64,000 bases of DNA from JARRLC01 sp050290865 (lineage in GTDB: Bacteria; Pseudomonadota; Alphaproteobacteria; Rhizobiales; Rhodomicrobiaceae), in contig JBNKIW010000003.1 of assembly GCA_050290865.1 (NCBI GenBank), positions 124,001 to 188,000 on the forward strand, written 5' to 3'. A program made the position numbers and the translations under genes. The notes under the pieces were generated by a model. It had not been told where the DNA came from, made no database searches, and saw only the letters and a list, made by a program, of their open reading frames with translations. Shown here piece after piece: positions 53,473 to 61,982 of this stretch. Within the stretch, counting starts at the first letter, position 1. The number at the start of each line of letters is the position of its first letter.

Positions 53473-53655
53473 CTAAATCACGCTTTTATGACAAGAGCGC
53501 AGCCGGGCCATTCGGTCTTTAAGGATGAGTTTTTGGCGTTTCAGTTCCGCAATTTTCAGGCTGTCCGAGGAGAGTTTTGCCACTTCGTCCTGAATGAGCC
53601 TATCGAGAGCTCTATGTTTTCCGGACAGCTCGTCAATATGTGCGTCAAGCGCCAT
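53473..53655 (-). CDS. YdcH/DUF465 family small protein
   Basis: A 60-residue alpha-helical protein of the DUF465 (YdcH) family. The core LSGKHRALDRLIQDEVAKLSSDSLKIAELKRQKLILKDRMARL fits the family's two-helix hairpin. Function is unknown. A canonical GGAGGTTCATT ribosome binding site precedes the ATG at 53655. Confidence 0.85.
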   Translation of the reverse strand: MALDAHIDELSGKHRALDRLIQDEVAKLSSDSLKIAELKRQKLILKDRMARLRSCHKSVI

Positions 53656-53869
53656 AATGAACCTCCGTGTTTTTGTCTGCGGTCAACCCTGGCATAATGC
53701 CAGAGCTTCTGACGAATGTCTAATATGATCAACACCTAGTCGTGCGGCGCGCAAGGCGGGTGTGAGCAGGATGTTAGCAACCTGGGGGCGCCTTGGGGAG
53801 CACAGGTCGCCGTCAGCCGGAACAAGGCATTAACGGAATTGCCGAGCGATTGCATTTTTTCCTGCAACA

Positions 53870-55279
53870 TCAAACGACTGCGGCGAGCTGCCCCCGAATG
53901 CGCGCCTTCGGCTGGGAGGTGCGGGACTCGATGAAATCCATCACATGCCCGGCGATATCCACACCTGTGGTCTTCTCGATCCCGCCCAGCCCCGGCGACG
54001 AATTGACCTCCAGAACCAGCGGCCCCTCTTCGGAGCGCAGCAGATCGACGCCCGCGAATTTCAAGCCCATGATCTTCGCCGCTTTCACCGCCATGCGGCG
54101 CTCTTCCGCCGTGATCTTGACCCCATGCGCCGTGCCCCCCTTGTGCAGATTGGCGCGGAAGTCGTCCAGCGGCGCCTGCCGCCGCATGGTGGCGATCACC
54201 TTGCCGTCGAGCACGATGCAGCGGATGTCCTGACCGGCGGCATCTGCGATGAACTGCTGCACGAGGAAGTTCGCGTCAGCGTTGCGGAAAGCATCGATAA
54301 CGGACTGCGCCTGCTTTCGATTTTCCGCGAGCACGACGCCCTTTCCCTGTGTGCTGTAGAGCAACTTCACCACCAGCGGCGGACCGCCGACCATGGCGAT
54401 GAGATCGTCGGTATCATGGGGCGAGGAGGCGAAGGCCGTCACCGGCATCGCCAGCCCGCTCTGAGCCATAAGTTGATGCGCCAGCAGCTTGTCGCGCGAA
54501 TTGGCGATGCCCGTGGCCGGGTTCAGGCAGGAGGCGCCGGTCATTTCGAACTGCCGCACCACCGCCGTACCATAGGCCGTGACTGACGCCCCCACACGCG
54601 GGATAACGGCGTCGAAAAACGGCAGCGCCGCACCGTCGCAATGCACGTTGCTGGCCAGCGAATTGATGTTCATGTAGCAGCGCAGCGTGCGGATCTGCTC
54701 GATGACATGGTCGCGCGCTTCGGCGGCCTCGACGAAGCGGAGGTTGGAATAGTTCTCCGGCTCCATAGAGAGCAGAGCGATGCGCAGCGGCCGGCGGACG
54801 GGCGGGTGGCCGGTTCGCGCCTTGTAGATGTCGAAGGACAGATGCGCCTGCCGGAATTCCGCCCATGGCTGGACGATCGCCGCCTGCGCCTCAAGCGCGG
54901 TCCGGCCGAGAAGCATGCGGTGCGCCATGGTCTCCCGGTTCGACAGCGAGATTTCGATGGGCCATTCGCGCGTGCCGATCCTGACCGGCGTGCGGATGAT
55001 GAAGCGCATTTCGGACTGGCCGTTCGATGAAATCACCTGGCGGCGGTCGATCACCGTGGCCGTGCAAAAAACTTCGATGTCGTCGCGGCCCTCGACCGGA
55101 TGCACGCCGAAACGCACCTTGGGCTGGTGCTCGGGACCGAACGTCTCGATGGAAAAGGCGTGCAGCGCGGAGGTGCGCGCGCCGGTATCGATCTTCGCCT
55201 TGATGGCCGGAAGGCCGAGCTGGTTGACCGAAACCCACTCGCGCCACCCCAGAATGAAGCTTTCAAGCGGATGGTTCAT
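53870..55279 (-). CDS. RimB-RimK fusion: retropepsin-like protease domain plus S6 glutamate ligase-like ATP-grasp
   Basis: A 469-residue two-domain protein. Residues 5-150 are the ATP-dependent zinc protease/RimB-like (DUF785) aspartic-protease-fold domain with KIDTGARTSALHA (Asp31, Thr32, Gly33). Residues 160-455 are a RimK-type ATP-grasp ligase, with LLAHQLMAQSGLAMPVT, VVKLLYSTQGKGVVLAE, QQFIADAAGQDIRCIVLDGKV and LEVNSSPGLGGIEKTTGVD. In Pseudomonas these are separate genes (rimB, rimK) in the rimABK operon, where RimK adds glutamates to ribosomal protein S6 and RimB restrains it. Fusion would keep both activities in one chain. Confidence 0.88.
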   Translation of the reverse strand: MNHPLESFILGWREWVSVNQLGLPAIKAKIDTGARTSALHAFSIETFGPEHQPKVRFGVHPVEGRDDIEVFCTATVIDRRQVISSNGQSEMRFIIRTPVRIGTREWPIEISLSNRETMAHRMLLGRTALEAQAAIVQPWAEFRQAHLSFDIYKARTGHPPVRRPLRIALLSMEPENYSNLRFVEAAEARDHVIEQIRTLRCYMNINSLASNVHCDGAALPFFDAVIPRVGASVTAYGTAVVRQFEMTGASCLNPATGIANSRDKLLAHQLMAQSGLAMPVTAFASSPHDTDDLIAMVGGPPLVVKLLYSTQGKGVVLAENRKQAQSVIDAFRNADANFLVQQFIADAAGQDIRCIVLDGKVIATMRRQAPLDDFRANLHKGGTAHGVKITAEERRMAVKAAKIMGLKFAGVDLLRSEEGPLVLEVNSSPGLGGIEKTTGVDIAGHVMDFIESRTSQPKARIRGQLAAVV

Positions 55280-55415
55280 GCCACTTCATCCCCTGCCATG
55301 CGCGGCTGTCCCCGGAACGGCGCAAATCACCGCGCGCTCGCTACGACTGCCACTACGGGAACAAACGCTCTGAGCGCAAACAGAATTACCGTGTTTCCAC
55401 TGTCATCCGGCCCCG

Positions 55416-55449
55416 GCGGAGGTCCGCGGTGCGGCACACCGGCCTCCGC
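55416..55449 (-). other. Nested stem-loop downstream of bioY
   Basis: GCGGAGG (55416-55422) pairs with CCTCCGC (55443-55449), and inside it CGGTG (55427-55431) pairs with CACCG (55437-55441). It lies in the gap after the bioY stop on the minus strand and could act as a transcription stop or RNA stabiliser; there is no T-tract. Confidence 0.45.
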
Positions 55450-55504
55450 GGGCAGACTTTGGACCATCCCACGGCTCTGTGTCGATTTGACGATGGCGGG
55501 GCGC

Positions 55505-56053
55505 TCAGCGGCTGCTTTCAATCAGCGGATAGCCGCGCTTGACGAACATGGCCACCGCAGCAGCGAGCGCCGCCTTGAGGATATCGCCCGGAAGAAATAC
55601 CGCCGAAAGCGCGGCCGCCTTCATGAGGGGCAATCCCGCCACCAGCGCCAGCACGGGAATGCCGAACGCGTAGATGATGACGATCCCGCCGATGATATTG
55701 AAGGCGAAGGAATGGAAGAAGGTGAGCTGTGTCCACATCCGCTCGGTGGTGGCGCCGATGGCGAAGGCGGCCAGTGGCCAGGCGAGGAGAAACCCCACGG
55801 TCGGACCGGCGAAGATCCCCAGGCCGCCCCGTCCCCCCGCGAGGAGCGGCAGGCCCGCCGCGACCAGCAGCACGAACAGAACCTGCGACAGCGCACCGCG
55901 CCGCGCGCCGAGCACCGAGCCTGCGAGCATGGCCCCGAGCGTCTGCGCCGTGATGGGGACGGGGATGATCGCGAGGTCGATCTTGGGAATGAGGCCGAGC
56001 ACCGCGGTCAACGCAGCGAAGAGGGCGATATAGGCGATATCCTGAATGCGCAT
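55505..56053 (-). CDS. bioY: Biotin transporter substrate-specific component BioY
   Basis: A 182-residue membrane S-component of the ECF-type biotin transporter. Six hydrophobic segments and the GLGIFAGPTVGFLLAWPLAAFAIG block (near residues 77-101) match BioY, which binds biotin with high affinity. The ATG at 56053 follows bioN by 21 bp. BioY can work alone at low efficiency or with BioMN. Confidence 0.92.
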   Translation of the reverse strand: MRIQDIAYIALFAALTAVLGLIPKIDLAIIPVPITAQTLGAMLAGSVLGARRGALSQVLFVLLVAAGLPLLAGGRGGLGIFAGPTVGFLLAWPLAAFAIGATTERMWTQLTFFHSFAFNIIGGIVIIYAFGIPVLALVAGLPLMKAAALSAVFLPGDILKAALAAAVAMFVKRGYPLIESSR

Positions 56054-56074
56054 GCCTGTTCCTCCACGGCGCGG

Positions 56075-56677
56075 TTATTTCCGGTTTTCGAAGCCGCGCG
56101 CAGCGATAGCGTCTCCGAGCGCGTTTGTCATGAACAGGATCTTCACGATGAGCGGCCCGAGCGCCATCACGCTCCAGGCCCGGCCGCCGCGCGCCATTCG
56201 CGCCCGCTGGATTTCCTGCATGTCTTTGAGAAGCGCCGGGATGAAGCGGATGGTGAGTGCGATCGCCAGCGCCAGCTTTGGCGGGCTGAGGCCGAGCGGC
56301 TCAAGGGGACGGGCCGCCCTGCTAATAGCCTCGATCATGTCCGAAAGCGGCGTTGTCAGGGTGACGAGCGAGGCGATGAGGACGAGCGCAAGGATGCGCA
56401 GGACCACGGCGGCGCCCGTCTGCCATCCGGCGAACCAGACCTGCAGCGCGAAGATGATGGCGCACATGACGAAAATGGGGCGGAGCGCAGCAAGGAGCGC
56501 CGTCATCGGGAGACGCGCCAAAACGTAGAGACCGCAAATCCCGGCGAACGCGGCCGCGGTGAGCCACAGCGGCCCGATGAAGCAAATGAGGGTGCTAGCA
56601 GCGAGGCAGAACAGCAGCTTGACCGCTGCGTGCATGTCATGGACCGGCGAGGCGCGCGGGATGTAGAGCGGCAGCAT
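56075..56677 (-). CDS. bioN: ECF transporter transmembrane component (BioN type)
   Basis: A 200-residue EcfT/CbiQ-family protein with five or so membrane helices and the coupling motifs ARMARGGRA and ANALGDAIAARG, which transmit ATPase motion. Between a secreted hypothetical gene (3 bp upstream) and bioY (21 bp downstream), it is most likely BioN. The ATPase gene bioM, normally beside it, is not present in the window. Confidence 0.9.
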   Translation of the reverse strand: MLPLYIPRASPVHDMHAAVKLLFCLAASTLICFIGPLWLTAAAFAGICGLYVLARLPMTALLAALRPIFVMCAIIFALQVWFAGWQTGAAVVLRILALVLIASLVTLTTPLSDMIEAISRAARPLEPLGLSPPKLALAIALTIRFIPALLKDMQEIQRARMARGGRAWSVMALGPLIVKILFMTNALGDAIAARGFENRK

Positions 56678-56680
56678 CGG

Positions 56681-57304
56681 CTACTGCGCCCCGGACTGGA
56701 AAAAATGCCATACGCCATCGCCGCCGATGCCCAGACGGAAATGGTCGTATTTACCTTTTGCGTGCATTTCCTTCGCCTTGGCGGCCGGAACCAGCGTAAG
56801 CAGTTCTACTTCCTGCGCGGGCGTGAGCTTGTCGAGCGGCATTTCGGCAAAATACGGCCACACATACATCTCATGCCCTTGCGGGGATATCTTGCGCACG
56901 AAACCGGTGCGGAAAAGCTGGACCAGGGTTGCCAGGATCTCCCGGCCTTCGCCATCGCCGGAGATCTTCTTCCAATAGGCGATCGGATCAGCCACTTTTC
57001 CGGCTGCGAGCACAGGGGGGATCTCGTTCATGTCCACGGGGATGCGCATGTCTTCGATATTGCCGCCGGACACGGCGCCGAGGATGGCGGATCGCATTCG
57101 GGCCACGGGTGCGGGCAGGATTGACACGTCCCTTAAGATTTCGCCCGCACCATTTCGCTTTGCCACCTTTTCAGCGCCCGCTTTTTCTGCTTCTGACTGC
57201 GGGAGAGACAGGGGCAGGGCATGGACAAGCACGGGCAGCGCCGCTAGGAATAACATCGGGATTCCGAGGTGCCGAATCAACGCGCTTCTCTTCAGGTATC
57301 GCAT
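56681..57304 (-). CDS. Hypothetical secreted protein in the bioM position, 207 aa
   Basis: A 207-residue protein with an N-terminal signal peptide (residues about 1-32, LGIPMLFLAALPVLVHALPL) and no recognised domain. The C-terminal half is a mixed alpha/beta segment (EMYVWPYFAEMPLDKLTPAQEVELLTLVPA). Its stop is 3 bp before the bioN start, so it is co-transcribed with bioN-bioY. It does not resemble an ABC ATPase. It could be a periplasmic accessory protein of biotin uptake, but this is only context-based. Confidence 0.65.
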   Translation of the reverse strand: MRYLKRSALIRHLGIPMLFLAALPVLVHALPLSLPQSEAEKAGAEKVAKRNGAGEILRDVSILPAPVARMRSAILGAVSGGNIEDMRIPVDMNEIPPVLAAGKVADPIAYWKKISGDGEGREILATLVQLFRTGFVRKISPQGHEMYVWPYFAEMPLDKLTPAQEVELLTLVPAAKAKEMHAKGKYDHFRLGIGGDGVWHFFQSGAQ

Positions 57305-57423
57305 CCGGGCCGCTCCCCACGGGCAAAAGAATTTTCACTGCAAGGTGGCAGGCTTGAGACTGCCGAGGTCATGGTACGAACTAGCTCACCTTTCTGCCAA
57401 CCATTTGACGGGGCCAGCCACCG

Positions 57424-58236
57424 GTGTTTCATCCTGAAACTGTGTTGACGACCACACAACTCGTGCTGAGCGGCATGATGATTGGCGTGCTGATCGCAGC
57501 ACCGGTCGGGCCTGTCAATATCCTATGCATTCAGCGTACGCTGGAACGAGGTTTCTGGGGCGGGTTCGCGGCAGGGGTCGGCGCGGTGCTCGCGGACGGG
57601 CTGATCGCGACGGTGGCGGCATTCGGCATCTCCGCGATATCCGGCGTGATGGCGAACCATAAGTGGGAGATCCAGCTCATCGGCGGCGTGATCATGATCG
57701 CGTTCGGCGTGAAGCTCTATACCGCAGAGCCGAAGCTCATGCGCAAGAAGAACGGCACGAGCCTCGCGGAACTGCGGCGTATCGTCGATATCGTGCCGGA
57801 GCGGCTGCGTCCCGCGCTGCGTTTCCAGATCTGGCGTATCCTGCCGCATGCCGGGGTGATCCCGCAGACCTTCTTCCTCACCATCACCAATCCGGGCGCC
57901 ATTCTCGGGCTGTTCGCGATCATTGGCGGGCTGGGGTCGGTTATCGGCGGCATCTCCAATTACCTGGAGGCGCTCATCCTGGTGGCGTCGGTGATGGCGG
58001 GGAGTTTGCTGTGGTGGGCTGTCCTGGCCCGCCTGATCGAGAAGCTGCGCGGGCGTATCAACGAAGGCCGGTTGAAACTGATCAATCAGGTGGCGGGTGC
58101 GGTGCTGTTCCTCTTCGGCGGGGTGCTCTTTCTCCAACTCGCTATGGGGATGATGGGCCACGCGGCGGACACATCGCTACCATCCTTCCCCGTGCCGGCC
58201 ATGCGCCGTCTCGGCTTATTGGGTAACCCGATATAG
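57424..58236 (+). CDS. LysE family amino-acid exporter
   Basis: A 270-residue LysE-type translocator with six membrane helices. The GPVNILCIQRTLERGFWGGFAAGVGAVLADGLIATVAAFG segment (about 29-68) carries the family motif, and the second half mirrors it (QTFFLTITNPGAILGLFAIIGGLG). The specificity is unknown. Start uncertain: GTG 57424, or GTG 57442/TTG 57445; no clear ribosome binding site. The end overlaps the convergent 89-residue gene by 21 bp. Confidence 0.85.
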   Translation: MFHPETVLTTTQLVLSGMMIGVLIAAPVGPVNILCIQRTLERGFWGGFAAGVGAVLADGLIATVAAFGISAISGVMANHKWEIQLIGGVIMIAFGVKLYTAEPKLMRKKNGTSLAELRRIVDIVPERLRPALRFQIWRILPHAGVIPQTFFLTITNPGAILGLFAIIGGLGSVIGGISNYLEALILVASVMAGSLLWWAVLARLIEKLRGRINEGRLKLINQVAGAVLFLFGGVLFLQLAMGMMGHAADTSLPSFPVPAMRRLGLLGNPI

Positions 58237-58485
58237 CGTGAACTCGCCGTGATGGATGCGCCGCGACAGCCCTTCCGTCATCTTGGCGACGGCGTCTTCG
58301 CCATAAGTGGCGACGAGGTCCGACAGCGCCGCGAAAAACGCCGCGTTGGCAAGCATCTCCGGCTCGATACCGTCGTAGAGCGCCTCATGCCACGCATCCA
58401 TGATATAGCGGAGGGCGGCCTGTTTCTGCTCCTCGACGACCGAGCAGGCTTCATGATGCAATTCGCTGTTTCTCATCCGGTACAC
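58216..58485 (-). CDS. Hypothetical protein, 89 aa
   Basis: This mostly helical soluble protein has no recognised domain (QKQAALRYIMDAWHEALYDGIEPEMLANAAFFAALSDLVATYGEDAVAKMTEGL). Its gene overlaps the 3' end of the lysE-type gene by 21 bp in convergent orientation. GTG at 58485 is preferred because GGGAG lies eight bases upstream; ATG 58476 is an alternative. Coding bias looks genuine. Confidence 0.65.
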   Translation of the reverse strand: MYRMRNSELHHEACSVVEEQKQAALRYIMDAWHEALYDGIEPEMLANAAFFAALSDLVATYGEDAVAKMTEGLSRRIHHGEFTLYRVTQ

Positions 58486-58608
58486 GCTTTGGCTCCCAGC
58501 AATCCCACCGGTCCTTCCCAGGCGTTCTTCCTAACATAGCCGCACCCTGGGGGAATGGACGACTTGGCTTTGTCCTTAACAGGCACGAGAGCATCCTACC
58601 GCCCGCGG

Positions 58609-59019
58609 CTATTTATCCTGCGCAAGACTGTTCGCAATACTCGCGCCCTGTTCCATGAAACGGCTTATGGCCACGAGAGCGGGTTTCGTGCAGGTCCTGT
58701 AGGTACGCGCGTAACCGCGATACCCCTTGTTGAAGCTGTCACGCAGCTTGGCCCTGCGCAGCGCGTTGGTCCCCTCCGCGTTGACCAGATCGCGCATCTG
58801 CTTACGCCAGATCTGGCCTTCATCCGCGCCACAGAGCGCCCGCAAATAATGGACCGCCCCGAGGATTTCCGACAAACGGTAGATTTGCACGTCATAGGGC
58901 CGCGCATCGGGATCTCCCGGAGACGCAGGCTTCCTGGACTGCGCCCACGCACCGCTTGCGCCGGAGCACGCCGCTACGAGGAGAAAAACCAACACGGAGA
59001 ACAATCTTCGATTTATCAT
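58609..59019 (-). CDS. TIGR02301 family exported protein
   Basis: This 136-residue protein matches TIGR02301, a family restricted mainly to Hyphomicrobiales. The core is YRLSEILGAVHYLRALCGADEGQIWRKQMRDLVNAEG. A signal peptide is present (residues 1-26), with a possible lipobox VAAC at residues 15-18, so it may be a lipoprotein. Function unknown. The same-strand NUDIX gene is 168 bp upstream, a pairing recurring in this lineage. Confidence 0.85.
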   Translation of the reverse strand: MINRRLFSVLVFLLVAACSGASGAWAQSRKPASPGDPDARPYDVQIYRLSEILGAVHYLRALCGADEGQIWRKQMRDLVNAEGTNALRRAKLRDSFNKGYRGYARTYRTCTKPALVAISRFMEQGASIANSLAQDK

Positions 59020-59186
59020 GCCTGAACACTAAACTAAAAGTTGCATCATACTGACAACTCAATCTGCCTCTTACAAGCCGATTTCTGCATCTTTGAACTG
59101 CGGAACCTACTTATGCGGCAAATTAGTGACAGTCGCCGGATGTGAGATGGCCAGCACGGCAATGCAACCCCGTGCTTCCGCCTATT

Positions 59187-59636
59187 TCATGGCGGCCCGG
59201 CCTGAAGCCTCGCCCAGGCGCGTGTGACGGCATCCATGAGGCCTTCTGTCACGTCCATTTGCGCCAGCTCGCTCATCTCGTACCAGCCTGCCGCGGCGGC
59301 ATCGCCTCCCGCTCTCGGCTCGCCCCGCGACCACAGTCCGCAATACACCACGACAACCCGATGAAAGCTAACGGCACCGGTGGGAGCCCGACGAATCACG
59401 TCCACGGTATCGGCCACTCCGGTGAGCCGCGCCTCAACGCCGGTTTCTTCCCGCAGCTCGCGCGCCACCGCGTCCCTGGCCGTCTCGCCCGGCTCGATAT
59501 GCCCGCCCGGCAAGCTCCATCGCCCCGCCGCCGGCACCTGCCCGCGCCGCACCAGCAGCACTTTCTCGTCACGGAAGATTGCGGCGCTGACCGCCGCCAC
59601 GGGGATCACCCGTACATCGTTAACGGAGTTATTCAT
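59187..59636 (-). CDS. NUDIX hydrolase
   Basis: A 149-residue NUDIX protein with box GGHIEPGETARDAVARELREETG at about residues 44-66. The early VIPVAAVSAAIFRDEKVLLVRRGQ suggests a MutT/NudG-like general sanitising role, but the substrate is unknown. The ATG at 59636 is chosen; a GTG two codons upstream (59642) is an alternative. Confidence 0.88.
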   Translation of the reverse strand: MNNSVNDVRVIPVAAVSAAIFRDEKVLLVRRGQVPAAGRWSLPGGHIEPGETARDAVARELREETGVEARLTGVADTVDVIRRAPTGAVSFHRVVVVYCGLWSRGEPRAGGDAAAAGWYEMSELAQMDVTEGLMDAVTRAWARLQAGPP

Positions 59637-59724
59637 GGTCACCGCCCGCGCCCCCTGCTAACCTTCGCTCTGCCACGATGAATACGATCTGAACTAACAG
59701 AATGGGAGTTTGAAGCCGGACCAC

Positions 59725-60183
59725 ATGCTCGAGAGCATCAACGCATTTCTTGACGGTCTTCTCAGCCGGAGCGAGAAGGGTCAGCCACTCGAAGCCAACG
59801 AAAAGGCGATCGCAACCTCCGCACTGCTCGTCCACGCCATCGCCATCGACGGAACGATAACCGAGACGGAGTCGGAACACCTCGCCGCGCTTCTCGCCTC
59901 GCATTTCGCGCTGAGCCCCGCCGAAGTCAACCACCTCCTGACACTCGCGGAGCAGAAGGAGCGCGAAGCGGTGGACATCTACCGCTTCACCTCGGTGCTG
60001 CGCGACGGCCTCTCGCTCGACGACAAGCGCGAGATCATCACCATGATGTGGCGCGTGGTCTACGCCGACGGCGTGCTCACGCCGCTGGAAGACAATCTCG
60101 TCTGGCGGACAGCCGAGCTGCTGGCGGTGCCGGCGCGCGACCGGATGCTCCTGAAGCAGATGGTGCGCGACGGCGACGGGTGA
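59725..60183 (+). CDS. TerB family (tellurite-resistance-like) protein
   Basis: A 152-residue all-helical TerB-like protein. It has the acidic metal-binding helices DGTITETESEHLAALLASHF and ADGVLTPLEDNLVWRTAELL. Despite the name, most such solo proteins have no shown role in tellurite resistance. The ATG at 59725 matches the family start (MLESINAFLDGLL); a TTG at 59710 also opens the frame but has its ribosome binding site too close. The SDR gene begins 6 bp after the stop. Confidence 0.8.
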   Translation: MLESINAFLDGLLSRSEKGQPLEANEKAIATSALLVHAIAIDGTITETESEHLAALLASHFALSPAEVNHLLTLAEQKEREAVDIYRFTSVLRDGLSLDDKREIITMMWRVVYADGVLTPLEDNLVWRTAELLAVPARDRMLLKQMVRDGDG

Positions 60184-60189
60184 GCGGCG

Positions 60190-61056
60190 ATGGCGAACTG
60201 GGCACAGCGGCTGGAGACGGCATGGGCGCGCCGGTATGTGCGCGGGAATGAGCCACGACCCGATGATGAGGGCCGCCGGCCGGTCTGTATCATAACAGGC
60301 GGCAGCGAGGGGATTGGCCGGTGTCTCGCCGACGAATTCGCCCGTGACGGCCACGCGCTGCTCTTGATCGCGCGCACGGAGGAGAAGCTGGAAGCGGCGG
60401 CAGCCGAGTTGCAGCGCGACCACGGTGCCGACGTCTATATCGCGCCCATAGACCTGACGGAGCCGGACTGCGTGCACCGCGTGCAGTTCGCCCTCGACGC
60501 CTACGGGCTGTACGCGGAATTCCTCGTGAACAATGCCGGCGTCGGGCTTGGCGGAGCGTTCGCGGAGCAGGACGAGGAGCGCCTCGCCCGTCTCCTGGCG
60601 CTCAATATCGCCGCGCTCACTGCGCTCACCCGGCATTTTCTGCCCGGAATGCTGGCGCGCGCGGAAGGCGGGACGCTCAATCTCGCCTCGCTCGGCGGGC
60701 TGATGCCGGGGCCGTATCAGGCCACTTATTACGCCAGCAAGGCTTACGTGGTCGCGCTCACCGAGGCGCTGGCTTTCGAGTATGCGGGACGCGGCCTGCG
60801 TATTTCCGCAGCGCTCCCCGGCCCCGTGAAGACGCATTTCCACGAAAAAATGGGCGTGACGGACGCCTATTACCTGCATCTGCCCGGAACACTGCCGCCG
60901 AAGCGCGCTGCCGCCGTCATCTATAGCGGCTTCATGGGCCGCAAGACGCTGATCGTCCCCGGGCTCCTGCCGCCCTTCTTCTCCTTTGCCGTGCGCTATA
61001 TCCCGCATCTCGTTCTCGTGCCGTTCATCGGCTGGCTGCTAAAACGCCGGTACTGA
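60190..61056 (+). CDS. Short-chain dehydrogenase/reductase
   Basis: A 288-residue classical SDR. The dinucleotide site is TGGSEGIGR (37-44), NNAGVG near 117-122, and the catalytic Tyr180 and Lys184 are in YYASK. A C-terminal hydrophobic stretch (LPPFFSFAVRYIPHLVLVPFIGWLL) suggests membrane association. Substrate unknown. Coupled to the TerB-like gene (6-bp gap) and followed by the glutamine amidotransferase gene. Confidence 0.88.
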   Translation: MANWAQRLETAWARRYVRGNEPRPDDEGRRPVCIITGGSEGIGRCLADEFARDGHALLLIARTEEKLEAAAAELQRDHGADVYIAPIDLTEPDCVHRVQFALDAYGLYAEFLVNNAGVGLGGAFAEQDEERLARLLALNIAALTALTRHFLPGMLARAEGGTLNLASLGGLMPGPYQATYYASKAYVVALTEALAFEYAGRGLRISAALPGPVKTHFHEKMGVTDAYYLHLPGTLPPKRAAAVIYSGFMGRKTLIVPGLLPPFFSFAVRYIPHLVLVPFIGWLLKRRY

Positions 61057-61076
61057 GAGGGAAGACGCCTGCGCAG

Positions 61077-61895
61077 ATGAGTAGTATTCCGGATATGAAC
61101 GTTCAGCCCTCGATAATGCCCCGCCGTGGAACGACGACCGCCAACGGCCGCGAGGGGCCGGGCGCGGAGGCGCGTCCGCGCAAGGTGCTCCTCGTCGTCC
61201 ACCGGCGCGACGCCCAGCCCGGCAATGTGCGGCACTGGCTCGTGAAACACGGCTACGAACCGGACATACGCTGCCCGCGTCATGGTGATCCACTTCCCGC
61301 GACCCTGCGCGATCACGCCGGAGCCGTGATCTTCGGTGGTCCGATGAGCGCGAACGATCCCGACGCGTATATCCGGCAGGAGATCCGCTGGCTGGAGGTG
61401 CCACTGAAGGAGGAGAAGCCGCTTCTCGGCATCTGCCTCGGCGCGCAGATGCTTGCCAAGCATCTCGGTGCCAGGGTGAGCAGCCGCAGGGACGGGGTGA
61501 TCGAGGCAGGGTATTTCCCGATCGAGCCGAGCGCGGCGGGCCGTGCGCTGCTCGACTGGCCAAGCCATGTCTATCAATGGCACGGCGAAGGCTTCGCACT
61601 GCCCCGGGGCGCGGTGCAACTGGCGTCGGGCGCGACGTTCGAGAACCAGGCGATGCGCTACGGCACGGCGGCATTCGGCGTGCAGTTCCACCCGGAGACG
61701 ACGGAGGCCATCATCCGCCGCTGGACCACGCTCGCCGCCCATTGGCTTTCCGGTCCCGGCGCGCGGCCGCAGGGCGAGCATCTCTTCGCGCATCTGACGC
61801 ACGGCGCGCGGCTGAGGGGCTGGCTCCATCGTTTCATGCCGCTCTGGCTGGAGGACGCGGCCAGCCGGTCGTCCGCTCCCGCCCGGGATAAATAA
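61077..61895 (+). CDS. Class I glutamine amidotransferase-like protein
   Basis: A 272-residue GATase1-type protein. The nucleophile Cys120 is in GICLGAQML, and the catalytic pair His205/Glu207 is in VQFHPETTE, so glutamine hydrolysis is likely. No ammonia-accepting synthase domain is attached. Related stand-alone enzymes act on gamma-glutamyl compounds or as guaA-like subunits. The ATG at 61077 follows GAGAGGGAAG at a rather long distance; ATG 61095 is possible. Confidence 0.85.
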   Translation: MSSIPDMNVQPSIMPRRGTTTANGREGPGAEARPRKVLLVVHRRDAQPGNVRHWLVKHGYEPDIRCPRHGDPLPATLRDHAGAVIFGGPMSANDPDAYIRQEIRWLEVPLKEEKPLLGICLGAQMLAKHLGARVSSRRDGVIEAGYFPIEPSAAGRALLDWPSHVYQWHGEGFALPRGAVQLASGATFENQAMRYGTAAFGVQFHPETTEAIIRRWTTLAAHWLSGPGARPQGEHLFAHLTHGARLRGWLHRFMPLWLEDAASRSSAPARDK

Positions 61896-61982
61896 TACGC
61901 GATCCCGGCGCACGCGCATTGGCATTCCCGCTCAGCCTGCTAAGAAATAGCGCAGGACCGATTTCAGCAAAAGGAGGCGGCA

